A stretch of DNA of 64,000 nt from Flaviflexus ciconiae (lineage in GTDB: Bacteria > Actinomycetota > Actinomycetes > Actinomycetales > Actinomycetaceae), in assembly GCF_003971195.1 (NCBI RefSeq), contig NZ_CP034593.1:2480001-2544000 (forward strand), given 5' to 3'. Every line of letters starts with the position of its first letter. The first letter of the stretch is position 1. The translations under genes and the position numbers were made by a program. The notes under the pieces were generated by a model that saw only the letters and a list, made by a program, of their open reading frames with translations, searched no databases and was not told the DNA's origin. Below, piece by piece: positions 1 through 8,808 of the stretch.

Positions 1-318
1 GGCGACGATGGACGCGATGTCTATTTCCCCGAATCGGTCCTGCCTGTCGGCGTGCGCCCCCGGAAGGGCGCCTCTGTCGAGTACTCCGTTGCAGAAGGCC
101 GCAGAGGCCTGCACGCGCTGTCCGTAGAGGTCAAGGAAGCGCCGGTTTCGCTCGCTAAAGCAAACCGCCGCAAGCCCGAAGACATGGTCCCGATCATTGA
201 GGACCTCATTAAGATTCTTGATTCGGCCTCCGGCCAGCTACGCCGAGGCCGCTACCCCGATGGTGGTCCGAGGATTGCCCAGGCCCTCCGAACACTGGCA
301 AGTGAGTTTGACGTATGA
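1..318 (+). CDS. Cold-shock-domain protein, 3' part (start lies outside window)
   Basis: The reading frame is open from base 1 and ends in TGA at 316-318. The first visible residues (DDGRDVYFPESVLP) match the second half of a cold-shock domain. They are followed by the basic GRRG segment and the helical C-terminal tail (about 60 residues) typical of the ~127-aa actinobacterial CspA-like proteins, rather than the 67-aa CspA. Cold-shock domains bind single-stranded RNA or DNA in the cytoplasm. The stop overlaps the ATG of the DUF3027 gene, which is the usual actinobacterial neighbour, so the two are probably co-transcribed. An internal ATG at 52 lies within the domain and is not the real start. 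Confidence 0.85.
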   Translation, partial: GDDGRDVYFPESVLPVGVRPRKGASVEYSVAEGRRGLHALSVEVKEAPVSLAKANRRKPEDMVPIIEDLIKILDSASGQLRRGRYPDGGPRIAQALRTLASEFDV

Positions 319-1082
319 GTCGTTTGCAACCCGTTAAGAACGTGACAAAGGAGAAAACTCTCGCGCAGGCTGTTGATACTGCGCGAGAAGCCCTCCTGGA
401 GATCACGACAGCCGACTCGATCGGCGAGCACCGCGGAGTGGTCCTCGATGCGGAGCGGGTACTAACCCACGCTTTCGCATGTGAGCTCCCGGGCTACGTC
501 GGCTGGTTCTGGGCCGTGACGCTGGCGAGAGCCTCGCGCTCGCGGAAGGTCACGGTCAATGAGCTGTCGCTCAAGCCCGGCCCCGATGCCCTTATGGCAC
601 CCGACTGGGTGCCGTGGGCGGATCGGCTCGAGCCGAAAGACGTTTCCGGGACGGAGGCCCTTCCCTACCGCGCCGATGATTCGCGTCTTGTCGAGGGCTT
701 TGAGGACACGACGGAAGATGCCGACCAACTTGAAGAGTTCGAGATGGGATTGGGGCGTGCCCGAGTCCTGTCGATCGAGGGCCGGAAGGAAGCCTACAAC
801 CGCTGGTACAACTCCGATCGGGGCCCGAACACGGCATCCACGCGCGCTGCGAAAGCAAACTGCTCAACATGTGCCTTCATGATGCTTATGGCGGGCTCGG
901 CCCGGAGCCTCTTTGGCGTCTGCGCCAACGAATGGTCGCCCGACGACGGCAAGGTTGTTTCGCTTGACCACGGCTGCGGCGCACACTCCGAGACGGATGC
1001 TCCACGGGAGAAACGTCTCTGGGTTCAGACGGAACCGGTCGTTAACGAGACGGATATCGAGATCGTCGAAAGCGCGCACTGA
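315..1082 (+). CDS. DUF3027 family protein
   Basis: 255-aa cytoplasmic protein without signal peptide or membrane segment. The order cold-shock protein followed by DUF3027 is a conserved actinobacterial arrangement, and the sequence fits that family: an N-terminal region with VLDAERVLTHAFACELPGY, then a GYVGWFWAVTLAR segment and the block PDWVPWADRL. The second half has conserved cysteines (CSTCAFMM, FGVCANEWSPDDG, DHGCGAHSE), which could bind a metal. The biochemical role is unknown. The ATG overlaps the upstream stop (ATGA), and the TGA overlaps the manA start (TGATG), which suggests translational coupling through three genes. Confidence 0.85.
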   Translation: MSRLQPVKNVTKEKTLAQAVDTAREALLEITTADSIGEHRGVVLDAERVLTHAFACELPGYVGWFWAVTLARASRSRKVTVNELSLKPGPDALMAPDWVPWADRLEPKDVSGTEALPYRADDSRLVEGFEDTTEDADQLEEFEMGLGRARVLSIEGRKEAYNRWYNSDRGPNTASTRAAKANCSTCAFMMLMAGSARSLFGVCANEWSPDDGKVVSLDHGCGAHSETDAPREKRLWVQTEPVVNETDIEIVESAH

Positions 1083-2302
1083 TGGAAAGGCTGCGCGGAG
1101 CGGTCAAGGACTACGCCTGGGGCTCGACAACCGCGATACCCGCCCTGTTTGACATGGGGGAGAGCCCGACACCCGTGGCTGAGATCTGGCTCGGCGCGCA
1201 CCAGTCAGGCCCGGCCCTGCTAACGGGCGGGTCCGTTTATAACCCAACGGGAGGGGCCGCGGACCGCGACCTCCTCACCTACATCGATGAAGACCCGAAA
1301 GGTTGCCTGGGGACCGCAATTCCCGGTGGTGGCACGGTTCTGCCCTACCTTTTGAAACTCATCGCTCCCGCCAAGCCACTCTCACTTCAAGTCCATCCCT
1401 CCCGCGAGCAGGCCGAGCGGCGCTATGCGGATGAGGACAGTGCCGGCGTTGCGATCACCGACCCCAATCGGAACTATTTCGACCGCAACCATAAGCCCGA
1501 ACTGCTTCTTGCGCTCACAAAGTTTGAGGCCGTTGCCGGCTTCCGTGCGCCGCGCCGCGTCGCAGACGTGGTGTCGGGGCTGGAATGCACAATTGCGGAG
1601 ACCCTCCTCGGTTTCCTCAAGGAGGACCTCTCTCCCGTTGGGATTAGGCGCTGCTTCGAGTATCTGCTGAGCAACGAGACGAAGCCCAGCCCCGAGGCCG
1701 TTGGCGACCTCGTCGAGGGATGTCGGGCGCGGCTCGATGCGGGCACCTCTCCGTCTATGCGAGCCGACCGCATCGCCATCCACCTGGCAGACCACTACCC
1801 GGGTGACCCGGGGGTTGTTGCCTCGCTCCTCCTTAACCCCGTCACACTCCAGCCTGGCGAGGCCCTCTTTGTTCCCGCGGGAACGGTGCACGCGTACATG
1901 GCGGGGACCGGCATAGAGATCATGGCGAACTCCGACAATGTCCTGCGTGCGGGACTGACCGCAAAGCACATCGATGTTCCCGAGCTCCTTGCCACCGTCG
2001 ACTACGTGGCCGCCCCTCCGATCCGCATCGCCCCGGAGCGCATCACGGAAGGCACAAGAACTTTCTACGCCCCGGTTGACGACTTTGAGCTGTCGGTCAC
2101 GGAGCTGAGGGACTCGAACTTCCGCTACCAGCTCCCCGGCAGGGGCCCCAGAATCCTCCTTGCGCTGAGTGGCGCAATCGAAGTTTCGACGAACGAGCAG
2201 AGAATCACATTGAACCTCGGGGAGAGCGCCTTCGTTCGGGCGGATGAAGGAAACCTGCAGGTCCAAGGGGTGGGCGTCCTCGTCCAGGCGAACGTTCCGT
2301 AG
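1082..2302 (+). CDS. manA: Mannose-6-phosphate isomerase, class I
   Basis: 406 aa, the usual size for type I zinc-dependent phosphomannose isomerase, which interconverts mannose 6-phosphate and fructose 6-phosphate to supply mannosylated glycans and GDP-mannose. Family landmarks are visible: AEIWLGAHQSGPA near the N-terminus, the zinc-site segment PLSLQVHPSREQA, NHKPELLLALTKFEA, and the cupin-like FVPAGTVHAYMAGTGIEIM. Zinc ligands (Gln and His of LQVH, Glu of KPE, His of TVHAY) are present. The start overlaps the DUF3027 stop. There is no obvious terminator before the next gene 72 bases downstream. Confidence 0.95.
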   Translation: MERLRGAVKDYAWGSTTAIPALFDMGESPTPVAEIWLGAHQSGPALLTGGSVYNPTGGAADRDLLTYIDEDPKGCLGTAIPGGGTVLPYLLKLIAPAKPLSLQVHPSREQAERRYADEDSAGVAITDPNRNYFDRNHKPELLLALTKFEAVAGFRAPRRVADVVSGLECTIAETLLGFLKEDLSPVGIRRCFEYLLSNETKPSPEAVGDLVEGCRARLDAGTSPSMRADRIAIHLADHYPGDPGVVASLLLNPVTLQPGEALFVPAGTVHAYMAGTGIEIMANSDNVLRAGLTAKHIDVPELLATVDYVAAPPIRIAPERITEGTRTFYAPVDDFELSVTELRDSNFRYQLPGRGPRILLALSGAIEVSTNEQRITLNLGESAFVRADEGNLQVQGVGVLVQANVP

Positions 2303-2374
2303 ATCCTGTCTCACCATGTGGTCGCGTTTCTGTGTCGAATAGTGAGACGAGCATTTCCTTAGGGCTGAAACTCG

Positions 2375-3823
2375 ATGAATATCGGTGGAGTGAACGAATT
2401 ACTTGATCGCACTTTCAAGCTCTCCGAGCGGGGAACGACTGTAGGACAGGAGCTCCGCGGAGGGCTCGTCACGTTCTTCGCCATGAGCTACATTCTTGTG
2501 CTCAACCCGATTATCCTTTCGACCCAAGACTCGACCGGCCACTACCTTGGTGGCGGCACCGAGGGTGCTAACGTCGCGGCAATTGCCGCCGGTACCGCAC
2601 TCATTGCAGGTGTTATGTCGATTCTCATGGGAGCCGTCGCCAACTTCCCGATGGCAATGGCAGCGGGCCTTGGCCTCAACGCGATGCTCGCCTACACCGT
2701 TGTCTCCCTCCCGGGCATGACGTGGGCGGATGCCATGGGAATTGTCGTTCTCGAGGGTATTCTCATCCTCGTGCTCGTCATGACGGGGTTGCGCGAAGCA
2801 ATCTTCCGGGCCGTTCCGGGCTTCCTGAAGACCGCGATTTCCGTCGGTATCGGCCTCTTTATCGCCCTCGTTGGCCTGTACAACGCCGGCATCATCCGTA
2901 CCGGAACGGGTACGCCCCTCGACCTGGGTATCAATGGTTCGATTGCTTCATGGCCGCTGGCTGTCTTCATCCTCGGCCTTATCTCGATCATTGTTCTCAT
3001 GGTCAAGAAGGTTCGCGGCGCCATCCTCATCGGCATTGTGATTGCGACCGCTACTGCGATCATTGCCGAGGCAATCCTTAACCTTGGCCCGAAGGGTAAC
3101 GATGGCTCCAACCCGACTAGCTGGGGCCTGACCGTTCCGTCGCTCGAGGGCTCACCGGTCTCGGTTCCCGAGTTCTCGACCCTGGGTGCTTTCTCCATCA
3201 CCGGCCCCTTCGAGAAGATCTCCGTTATCGCGGTTCTTGTTCTCGTCTTCTCCCTCATGCTTGCTGACTTCTTCGACACCATGGGCACCATGGTTGCCGT
3301 GGGCTCCGAGGCGAAGTTGCTCGATAAGGAAGGCAACCCGCCGAAGATGCGTCAGATCCTCGCCATCGATTCCCTCGGTGCGGTTGCCGGCGGTGTTGGC
3401 GGCGTCTCGTCCAACACGGCCTACATCGAGTCGACCACCGGTGTTGCCGACGGTGCACGTTCGGGTCTTGCCAGCATCGTGACCGGAACCCTGTTCCTGC
3501 TCTCGACGTTCCTGGCTCCGCTTGCCGGAATGATCCCTTACGAGGCCGCTACCCCGGCGCTCGTCGTCGTTGGCTTCCTCATGATGCAGCAGGTCGCGCA
3601 GATTGACTGGAAGGACCTCGTCGTCGGCATCCCCGCCTTCCTGACGATTGTCTTCATGCCCTTCTCCTATTCGATCACCGTCGGTATCGGCATGGGCTTC
3701 ATCGCCTACACAATTCTCGCGTTCGTCGACAAGAGGAAGGTCCACCCCCTTCTCTGGGTCGTCGACGTCCTCTTCGTTCTCTACTTCGTCCGTGGCCCCA
3801 TCGAGGCCGCACTCGGGCTCTAG
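2375..3823 (+). CDS. NCS2 (AzgA/PbuG-like) purine permease
   Basis: 482-aa polytopic membrane protein with about 12-14 hydrophobic segments, probably a proton symporter for guanine/hypoxanthine/adenine. AzgA-subfamily hallmarks: an N-terminal soluble stretch, RGGLVTFFAMSYILVLNP in the first membrane segment, ADFFDTMGTMVAVG near residue 300, and SNTAYIESTTGVADGARSGL, which carries the substrate-binding Glu and Thr residues. Substrate choice among purines cannot be read from sequence. It follows manA on the same strand and ends 25 bases before a strong hairpin. Confidence 0.9.
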   Translation: MNIGGVNELLDRTFKLSERGTTVGQELRGGLVTFFAMSYILVLNPIILSTQDSTGHYLGGGTEGANVAAIAAGTALIAGVMSILMGAVANFPMAMAAGLGLNAMLAYTVVSLPGMTWADAMGIVVLEGILILVLVMTGLREAIFRAVPGFLKTAISVGIGLFIALVGLYNAGIIRTGTGTPLDLGINGSIASWPLAVFILGLISIIVLMVKKVRGAILIGIVIATATAIIAEAILNLGPKGNDGSNPTSWGLTVPSLEGSPVSVPEFSTLGAFSITGPFEKISVIAVLVLVFSLMLADFFDTMGTMVAVGSEAKLLDKEGNPPKMRQILAIDSLGAVAGGVGGVSSNTAYIESTTGVADGARSGLASIVTGTLFLLSTFLAPLAGMIPYEAATPALVVVGFLMMQQVAQIDWKDLVVGIPAFLTIVFMPFSYSITVGIGMGFIAYTILAFVDKRKVHPLLWVVDVLFVLYFVRGPIEAALGL

Positions 3824-3848
3824 GGCGCAACCGCTTAGCGCTAGCTCG

Positions 3849-3884
3849 GCCGGCCTCCGTTCCCTTCGGGGAGTGGGGGCCGGC
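3849..3884 (+). terminator. 16-bp perfect hairpin with UUCG tetraloop
   Basis: Left arm 3849-3864 pairs with 3869-3884 across the tetraloop TTCG (3865-3868), with only G-T wobbles and no mismatch. It sits 25 bases after the permease stop. A weak T-rich stretch (TTCGTCGT) follows, so termination may be imperfect or bidirectional. Confidence 0.7.
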
Positions 3885-4046
3885 TTCGTCGTGTACAGGG
3901 AATTGGCCATGGTCGGTTTGAGCGTGGGCCGTAGGGTCCGGATGGTCTTGCTGATTAGCCCGATGTTGGAATTTCACCAGGAACTAGGGGGCCCACAATC
4001 CTCTCGTTCCACAAGAGCGGGAGACCTCTGCGCTCTGTGATCGAGT

Positions 4047-4084
4047 AAACCATTATATGCTATGGTTTTCCAGGCTAATGGTTT
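4047..4084 (+). promoter_or_regulatory. Probable MarR operator: three ATGGTTT-type half sites
   Basis: An inverted repeat of AAACCAT (4047-4053) and ATGGTTT (4062-4068) flanks a TATATGCT core that also looks like a -10 element. A third ATGGTTT (4078-4084) lies exactly 16 bases after the second. The cluster ends 16 bases before the marR start codon, the classic position for autoregulation of a marR-exporter operon. No binding data; this is inference from position and symmetry. Confidence 0.55.
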
Positions 4085-4100
4085 GCTAAGCTAAGTAACC

Positions 4101-4511
4101 GTGGTTAATCGTGCTGAAGTCGCAGAATCTCTGAGAGTTGCCGTTCTTCACCTGTCGCGGGTGATGAGGGGGATGGAGGAGCTGGGGGAGTCCCGCTACT
4201 GTGTCCTGGCGGCTCTATCGGACGGACCCATGACCGTGAGCGGCCTCGCCGCTCACGAGAGGGTCTCGACGCCCTCGATGTCGAAACTCGTGACGAGTAT
4301 GACCCACTCTGGTCTTGTTCAGCGGGTGAGGGATGAGAGCGATGGGCGTAGAGTCGACGTGAGCCTGACGGAGGGTGGCAGGCAGGCACTGTCCGACGCT
4401 TCTGCGGCTGGCGCGATATGGATGAATGACTATTTCAAGGATCTAAAGGAGGAGGACGTCTCCCTTCTCGCCCGAGCGGCTGAGCTCATGAGGGGGATGT
4501 CGACCAGGTGA
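4101..4511 (+). CDS. MarR-family transcriptional regulator
   Basis: 136 aa, normal MarR length, GTG start. A winged helix-turn-helix occupies roughly residues 30-100: LAALSDGPMTVSGLAAHERV and STPSMSKLVTSMTHSGLVQR form the helix-turn-helix, and RVRDESDGRRVDVSLTEGG is the wing. MarR proteins usually repress a neighbouring exporter and release DNA on binding a small aromatic ligand. Its TGA overlaps the exporter GTG (GTGA at 4508-4511), so regulator and transporter are translationally coupled. An operator-like repeat lies just upstream. The ligand is unknown. Confidence 0.9.
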   Translation: MVNRAEVAESLRVAVLHLSRVMRGMEELGESRYCVLAALSDGPMTVSGLAAHERVSTPSMSKLVTSMTHSGLVQRVRDESDGRRVDVSLTEGGRQALSDASAAGAIWMNDYFKDLKEEDVSLLARAAELMRGMSTR

Positions 4512-5917
4512 AGCGTACTTTTCTCTCACTCAAGTTCTATAACTATCGGCTCTGGTTCTTTACCGCGATCGTTGCTAACACGGGTACGTGGATGCAGCGC
4601 GTCGCGCAGGACTGGCTTGTCCTCACCGAGCTGACCGACAACGACGGCTTCGCCGTCGGCATCACAACAGGCCTGCAGTTCCTCCCGCTTCTTCTCGTGA
4701 CGCCCTATGCGGGGGTGTTGGCTGACCGCTACGACAAGCGGAAAATCATGTACGTCACCCAGTCCCTCATGGGATTGCTTGCGGTTGGGCTCGGTGCTCT
4801 TGTGCTGACCGATCATGCGACCGTTGAGCTTGTCTACGTCTTCGCGTTGCTGCTCGGAACCGTGTCGGCCTTCGATACGCCTCCCCGTCAGGTGTTTGTT
4901 TCTGAGCTGGTTCCGCCCAAGTACCTGACGAATGCGATCGGCTTGAACTCCGCAAGCTTCAACAGTGCCCGTCTACTCGGTCCCGCGGTGGCAGGTCTCC
5001 TCATTGCCGCTGTCGGCACGGGCTGGGTCTTTGTCATTAACGGCATCTCCTTCGGAGCTACCCTCTTTGGCCTCATGCTCATGAAGTCGAAGGACTTCTA
5101 TATGAGTACCCCGCAGCCCCGCGAGAAGGGCCAGATCCGGCAGGCAATCTCCTTTGTTCGGCACCGTTCCGACATTGTGGTCATCATGGTTGTGGCAGGT
5201 ATTGTCTCCTGCCTGGGCCTGAACTTCCAGCTCACCAGCGCGACCATGGCCTCCGAGGTCTTCAATAAGGAAGCGGGCGAATATGGTCTCCTGGGATCGA
5301 TCATGGCGATCGGATCGCTCACGGGTGCGCTCATGGCGGCGCGGAGAAGCGAATCCCGCGTCCGGCTCGTCGTCATCGCGGCCTTCGGATTTGGCGTTGC
5401 CGCCGGCGTTAACGCCATGATGCCGACCTACTGGGCCTACGCGATCAGCTGTATCCTCGTCGGCTACTCCACGCTCACTCTGCTCACGTCGGCGAATATG
5501 GCGATCCAGACATCGGTTGATCCCGCGATCAGGGGCCGAGTGATGGCCCTTTACCAGGTGGTCCTCATGGGTTCGACACCGATCGGCGCCCCGATTGTTG
5601 GCTGGATCTCCGAGCACATCGATCCCCGCTGGGGAATCGGCGTCGGTGCCCTTGCTGCGCTGGTTGTTTCGGTTGGCGCGCTGTTCTGGGCGCGCAAGCA
5701 CTGGGATGTGAAGTTCGAATACAACCTGAGGCAGACCCCGCACGTCACGATCATCGGTCCCGCTGAGCACGCTGCCCGCCGCGAAGCGGCCGAGGCAGAG
5801 AAGCAGCAGCGCAGGAAGAAGGAACGTACTCTGGACGCCACCACGCAGGAGATGGCGGCGCTGGGTTCTAGCGCTGTTGCTGTCCCACCCAGGACAGCGA
5901 GTCCAGAAGAGCCCTAA
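4508..5917 (+). CDS. MFS exporter (EntS-like, MarR-linked)
   Basis: 469-aa major facilitator with about 12 membrane segments and a charged, Ala/Glu-rich cytoplasmic tail after residue ~420. The start (FLSLKFYNYRLWFF, then GTWMQRVAQDWLVLTEL) and the loop motif GVLADRYDKRKIMY are typical of the EntS/DUF894 group, which exports siderophores or drugs. It is co-transcribed with the upstream MarR gene. The last 50 bases overlap the 3' end of the convergent serC gene, so antisense transcripts are likely. Substrate unknown. Confidence 0.88.
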   Translation: MKRTFLSLKFYNYRLWFFTAIVANTGTWMQRVAQDWLVLTELTDNDGFAVGITTGLQFLPLLLVTPYAGVLADRYDKRKIMYVTQSLMGLLAVGLGALVLTDHATVELVYVFALLLGTVSAFDTPPRQVFVSELVPPKYLTNAIGLNSASFNSARLLGPAVAGLLIAAVGTGWVFVINGISFGATLFGLMLMKSKDFYMSTPQPREKGQIRQAISFVRHRSDIVVIMVVAGIVSCLGLNFQLTSATMASEVFNKEAGEYGLLGSIMAIGSLTGALMAARRSESRVRLVVIAAFGFGVAAGVNAMMPTYWAYAISCILVGYSTLTLLTSANMAIQTSVDPAIRGRVMALYQVVLMGSTPIGAPIVGWISEHIDPRWGIGVGALAALVVSVGALFWARKHWDVKFEYNLRQTPHVTIIGPAEHAARREAAEAEKQQRRKKERTLDATTQEMAALGSSAVAVPPRTASPEEP

Positions 5918-6950
5918 CTTCGTCCGGCTCCGTGGCCGGGAAGGTCGCGATTCTCAGCTGATTGCGGCCGAGGCCACGGTAGCCGTCGATGTCGACAATC
6001 CCGGACTCGCGGCAGGTCGTGCTGAGCTCGTCAGCCGGCAGGTCAATATCGATGGTGGCAACAACCTGGGAGCGGAACTGCTCCTCAATAAAGGGATGGG
6101 CCCAGTCGGTATTCGCAGCCCATTCGTAGACGAGGCTGGATGATTCCTTCGTCCTCTTGTCCATGGCTTCCAGGCCGCCCTGCTCCAGCATCCACCTCAG
6201 TTGTGTATCCATGAGGTGCAGCGTGGCAAGAGCGGGTGTGTTGAGAGTCTGGTTCTTCTGCGAATTGTCCAGAGCCAGCTGAATGTTCAAGATGTCGGGA
6301 ACCCAGCGTTCCGATGTCAACCTCTCCATGCGCTCCAGTGCAGCGGGGGAGAGGATCGCAAACCAGAGCCCACCGTCGGAAGCAAAGCACTTCTGGGGAG
6401 AAAAGTAGTAGACATCGGCCTCGGCCGGGTCGTACATAACGCCGCCCGCCGATGATGTTCCATCAACGATCGTCAGTGCCGACTCCGGCCCGATTCGCTT
6501 CACGGGGAGCATAGCTCCGGTCGAGGTCTCGTTGTGCGGGTACAGATAGGAGTCAATCCCCGGCTCCTCCTCGGGTAGCGCCGCGCTACCGGGCTCGATC
6601 TGAGTGACAATCGGGGAATCAACAAACGGGTTCTTGTGGAGGGCCTTCGCGGCCTTCGTGGAGAACTGGCCAAACGTTGTGGCCTTTGCCTTCTGCTCGA
6701 CAAAGCAAAAGGGAATAGCATCCCAAAGAAGCGATGCCCCACCATTCCCCAGCGCAATCTCGTATCCTTCAGGAAGAGCGAAAAGCTCGTTGAGTCCTTC
6801 TCGAATGGAACCGACGACATTCTTCACAGGCGACTTGCGATGTGACGTTCCCATCCACGTCGGGTCTAAGCTCAAGTGAGATGATGGGATCCGGGAAGGT
6901 CCCGAACCGAAACGACCGTCGCGGGGAAGAAGCTCACGTGGAATCATCAT
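5868..6950 (-). CDS. serC: Phosphoserine transaminase
   Basis: 360 aa, PLP-dependent class V aminotransferase of the actinobacterial SerC type, converting 3-phosphohydroxypyruvate and glutamate to phosphoserine in serine biosynthesis. It has DGRFGSGPSR at the N-terminus, GNGGASLLWDA, VDGTSSAGG (PLP-binding Asp near 163) and YYFSPQKCFASDGG, whose Lys187 should form the Schiff base. The C-terminal DIDGYRGLGRNQLRIATFP fits the family. ATG ATG at the start leaves a two-codon ambiguity. The gene is divergent from ideR. Confidence 0.93.
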   Translation of the reverse strand: MMIPRELLPRDGRFGSGPSRIPSSHLSLDPTWMGTSHRKSPVKNVVGSIREGLNELFALPEGYEIALGNGGASLLWDAIPFCFVEQKAKATTFGQFSTKAAKALHKNPFVDSPIVTQIEPGSAALPEEEPGIDSYLYPHNETSTGAMLPVKRIGPESALTIVDGTSSAGGVMYDPAEADVYYFSPQKCFASDGGLWFAILSPAALERMERLTSERWVPDILNIQLALDNSQKNQTLNTPALATLHLMDTQLRWMLEQGGLEAMDKRTKESSSLVYEWAANTDWAHPFIEEQFRSQVVATIDIDLPADELSTTCRESGIVDIDGYRGLGRNQLRIATFPATEPDEVRALLDSLSWVGQQQR

Positions 6951-7027
6951 GAGTTGATCTTCGCAAACTTCACAAACTTTGTAACGGCTGTCCAGATAAA
7001 ATGGACACGAACCTAGCAGGAGGCGTA

Positions 7028-7708
7028 GTGGCTGATCTTATCGACACCGGTGAAATGTACTTGAAAACGGTCTACGAGCTTGAAGAAGAGGGCATCCCAC
7101 CCCTTCGTGCCCGCATCGCCGAGCGCCTTGAGCACTCGGGACCGACCGTCTCCGAGACGGTGAACCGTCTCTCCCGTGACGGTCTGCTGACCGTCAGCTC
7201 CAGCCGTCAGCTTCAGCTCACCACCGAGGGCCGCCGCAAGGCCACCGAGGTGATGCGCAAGCACCGCCTCGCCGAGCGCCTCCTCACCGACGTTATCGGC
7301 ATGGACTGGCAGTACGTGCACGAGGAAGCGTGCCGGTGGGAGCACGTCATGTCCGACCGTGTCGCCAAGCAGCTGGAAGCCGTCCTCGGCGACGTTAGCT
7401 ACGACCCGTACGGGAACCCCATCCCGTCCATGGTGGAAGGGCCCGCCGAACTGGGTGCGGAGGAGTCCGGTCTGGTTGCACTCGCATCTCTGACGCTCAC
7501 GGAAAATATCACGGCGACACTCCGACGCATCGCAGAGCCGCTCCAGGTCGACGTTGAACTTCTTGCCTCCTTCCACGAGGCAGGAATCGTGCCAGGGGCC
7601 GAGATTACCGTTGAAAACACTGAGAACGGGCTGACGGTCAAGGGTGCTGAGGGGACGATTAACAACCTCGCCCCGGTCGTTGGGAAGCATCTCTTTATTG
7701 ACGCTTAA
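7028..7708 (+). CDS. ideR: Iron-dependent repressor, IdeR/DtxR family
   Basis: 226 aa when started at GTG 7028, which has AGGAGG at 7018-7023. An in-frame ATG at 7001 would add nine unconserved residues. With the GTG start the residues align with DtxR by number: Met10, Cys102, Glu105, His106 (primary metal site) and His79, Glu83, His98 (ancillary site), so the metal sensor appears complete. Helix-turn-helix at about 27-50 (ARIAERLEHSGPTVSETVNR), dimerisation helices to ~140, then a C-terminal SH3-like domain. The family represses iron uptake and siderophore genes with Fe2+ bound. It is divergent from serC. Confidence 0.93.
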   Translation: MADLIDTGEMYLKTVYELEEEGIPPLRARIAERLEHSGPTVSETVNRLSRDGLLTVSSSRQLQLTTEGRRKATEVMRKHRLAERLLTDVIGMDWQYVHEEACRWEHVMSDRVAKQLEAVLGDVSYDPYGNPIPSMVEGPAELGAEESGLVALASLTLTENITATLRRIAEPLQVDVELLASFHEAGIVPGAEITVENTENGLTVKGAEGTINNLAPVVGKHLFIDA

Positions 7709-7728
7709 GTCACAGTCTGTAATTCTTC

Positions 7729-7754
7729 GTGACACATTCGTTATCTTCCGTTAT
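7729..7754 (+). promoter_or_regulatory. Three direct pentamer repeats upstream of first NlpC/P60 gene
   Basis: GTGAC (7729-7733), GTTAT (7740-7744) and GTTAT (7750-7754) recur every 10-11 bases on one DNA face. A related triplet lies upstream of the second NlpC/P60 gene (10949-10975). Helically phased direct repeats of this kind are what the MtrA response regulator binds near peptidoglycan hydrolase genes in mycobacteria and corynebacteria; assigning MtrA here is inference. Confidence 0.45.
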
Positions 7755-7790
7755 TCTCTTGTTTGTAAGGACTGAGATTCCAGGAGAGAC

Positions 7791-8603
7791 ATGTCGAAAC
7801 GAACTGCAGGCCGTCACGCGGCTCCCAAGGTGCGTCGCTCGCACGCCGTAGCCGCCGCTGCCACATCCGCAGCACTTGGTATGACTGCCACCGCCGCCGT
7901 TGCTGCCCCCGCCTCCGAGGAGGACGCTGCCCCGGCGCCGCTCGCCCTGGACGCTGAGGTTGTTGAGGTTCCCGCCGTCATCGATGTTGAACTTCCGGAA
8001 GACGCAGCTGTCGAGCTCGCTTCGATCAACGTCACGTCCACCGAGGCCCCCGAGCCGGTCGTCGAGCCCGAGCCGGTCGTCGAGCCCGAGCCCGTCGTTG
8101 AGGAAACTCCGGTAGTCGAGGCAACTCCTGCCGCCGAGACCACGACCGAGGATGCTGCGACCACCCAGGCTCCCGCGGCAACCACCACGACAACGCAGAC
8201 CGCTACGGTCCAGGAGGCAGCTCCTGAGCCCGAGCCCGAGCCGGTCCAGGCCGCTCCCGCTGCAACCGGCTACGGTTCCACGATCGTGGGAATCGCCCGC
8301 CAGTACTCCGGCGTCCCCTACGTCTACGGTGGAACGACCCCGTCCGGTTGGGACTGCTCCGGCTTCACCTCCTACGTTTTCGCTCAGGCCGGCATTTCGC
8401 TTCCGCGTAGCTCGTCCGCCCAGCGTTACGCTGGCTACCAGGTCTCCGCTTCGCAGGCGCAGCCCGGCGACCTCGTCTGGTGGCCCGGCCACGTCGGTAT
8501 CTACACCGGCAACGGCATGCACATCGCGGCACGTAACCCCTCCTCGGGAACCTACGAGGGCCCGGTTTACGGTAGCCCCGTCTACATCCGCGTCGCTGGC
8601 TAA
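7791..8603 (+). CDS. Secreted NlpC/P60 peptidoglycan endopeptidase
   Basis: 270 aa. A basic N-terminus and hydrophobic Ala-rich segment (about 17-40) give a signal peptide with an AVAAPA-type cleavage site. Residues 41-158 are a low-complexity Glu/Pro/Val/Thr linker with PVVEPE repeats. The C-terminal 110 residues are an NlpC/P60 domain with PYVYGGTTPSGWDCSGF (catalytic Cys189), WWPGHVGIYTGNG (His234) and MHIAAR (His244). Such enzymes cut D-Glu-mDAP-type stem peptides during cell separation. AGGAGA lies just before the ATG. A close paralogue is at 11087. Confidence 0.93.
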   Translation: MSKRTAGRHAAPKVRRSHAVAAAATSAALGMTATAAVAAPASEEDAAPAPLALDAEVVEVPAVIDVELPEDAAVELASINVTSTEAPEPVVEPEPVVEPEPVVEETPVVEATPAAETTTEDAATTQAPAATTTTTQTATVQEAAPEPEPEPVQAAPAATGYGSTIVGIARQYSGVPYVYGGTTPSGWDCSGFTSYVFAQAGISLPRSSSAQRYAGYQVSASQAQPGDLVWWPGHVGIYTGNGMHIAARNPSSGTYEGPVYGSPVYIRVAG

Positions 8604-8630
8604 CACCAATAGCGGTACATAACTTAGAGA

Positions 8631-8662
8631 GATCCCGAGGAGCCCGGCTCCTCGGGATCTTT
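8631..8662 (+). terminator. Rho-independent terminator of NlpC/P60 gene
   Basis: Arms 8631-8643 and 8647-8659 are perfectly complementary around a 3-base loop, followed by TTT-G-TCTT. It starts 28 bases after the stop codon. Confidence 0.85.
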
Positions 8663-8808
8663 GTCTTCGCTATTTGTTCCGTGCCGTACTGACCCTCCCT
8701 CTTCCCGGGGCTCACGCGCGATACCGCGTTGAGAATTGCTCCAATGCGGAACCGGTGCCTCGAAGGATTTAGACTGCAATCGAATCGTGTATCTGATTGG
8801 AAGAATCC

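Noticed and set aside
2308..2348. GTCTCAC/GTGAGAC inverted repeat between manA and the purine permease
   Set aside because: Seven-base arms with a 27-base loop, no purine-riboswitch core; could be chance.
3152..3910. Long minus-strand frame opposite the NCS2 permease, and similar ones at 1382-2317 and 4973-5770
   Set aside because: High-GC antisense frames with charged, low-complexity translations and no family features, lying wholly within clear genes.
7001..7027. Upstream ATG as the start of ideR
   Set aside because: The GTG at 7028 has AGGAGG and puts all metal ligands at DtxR numbering.
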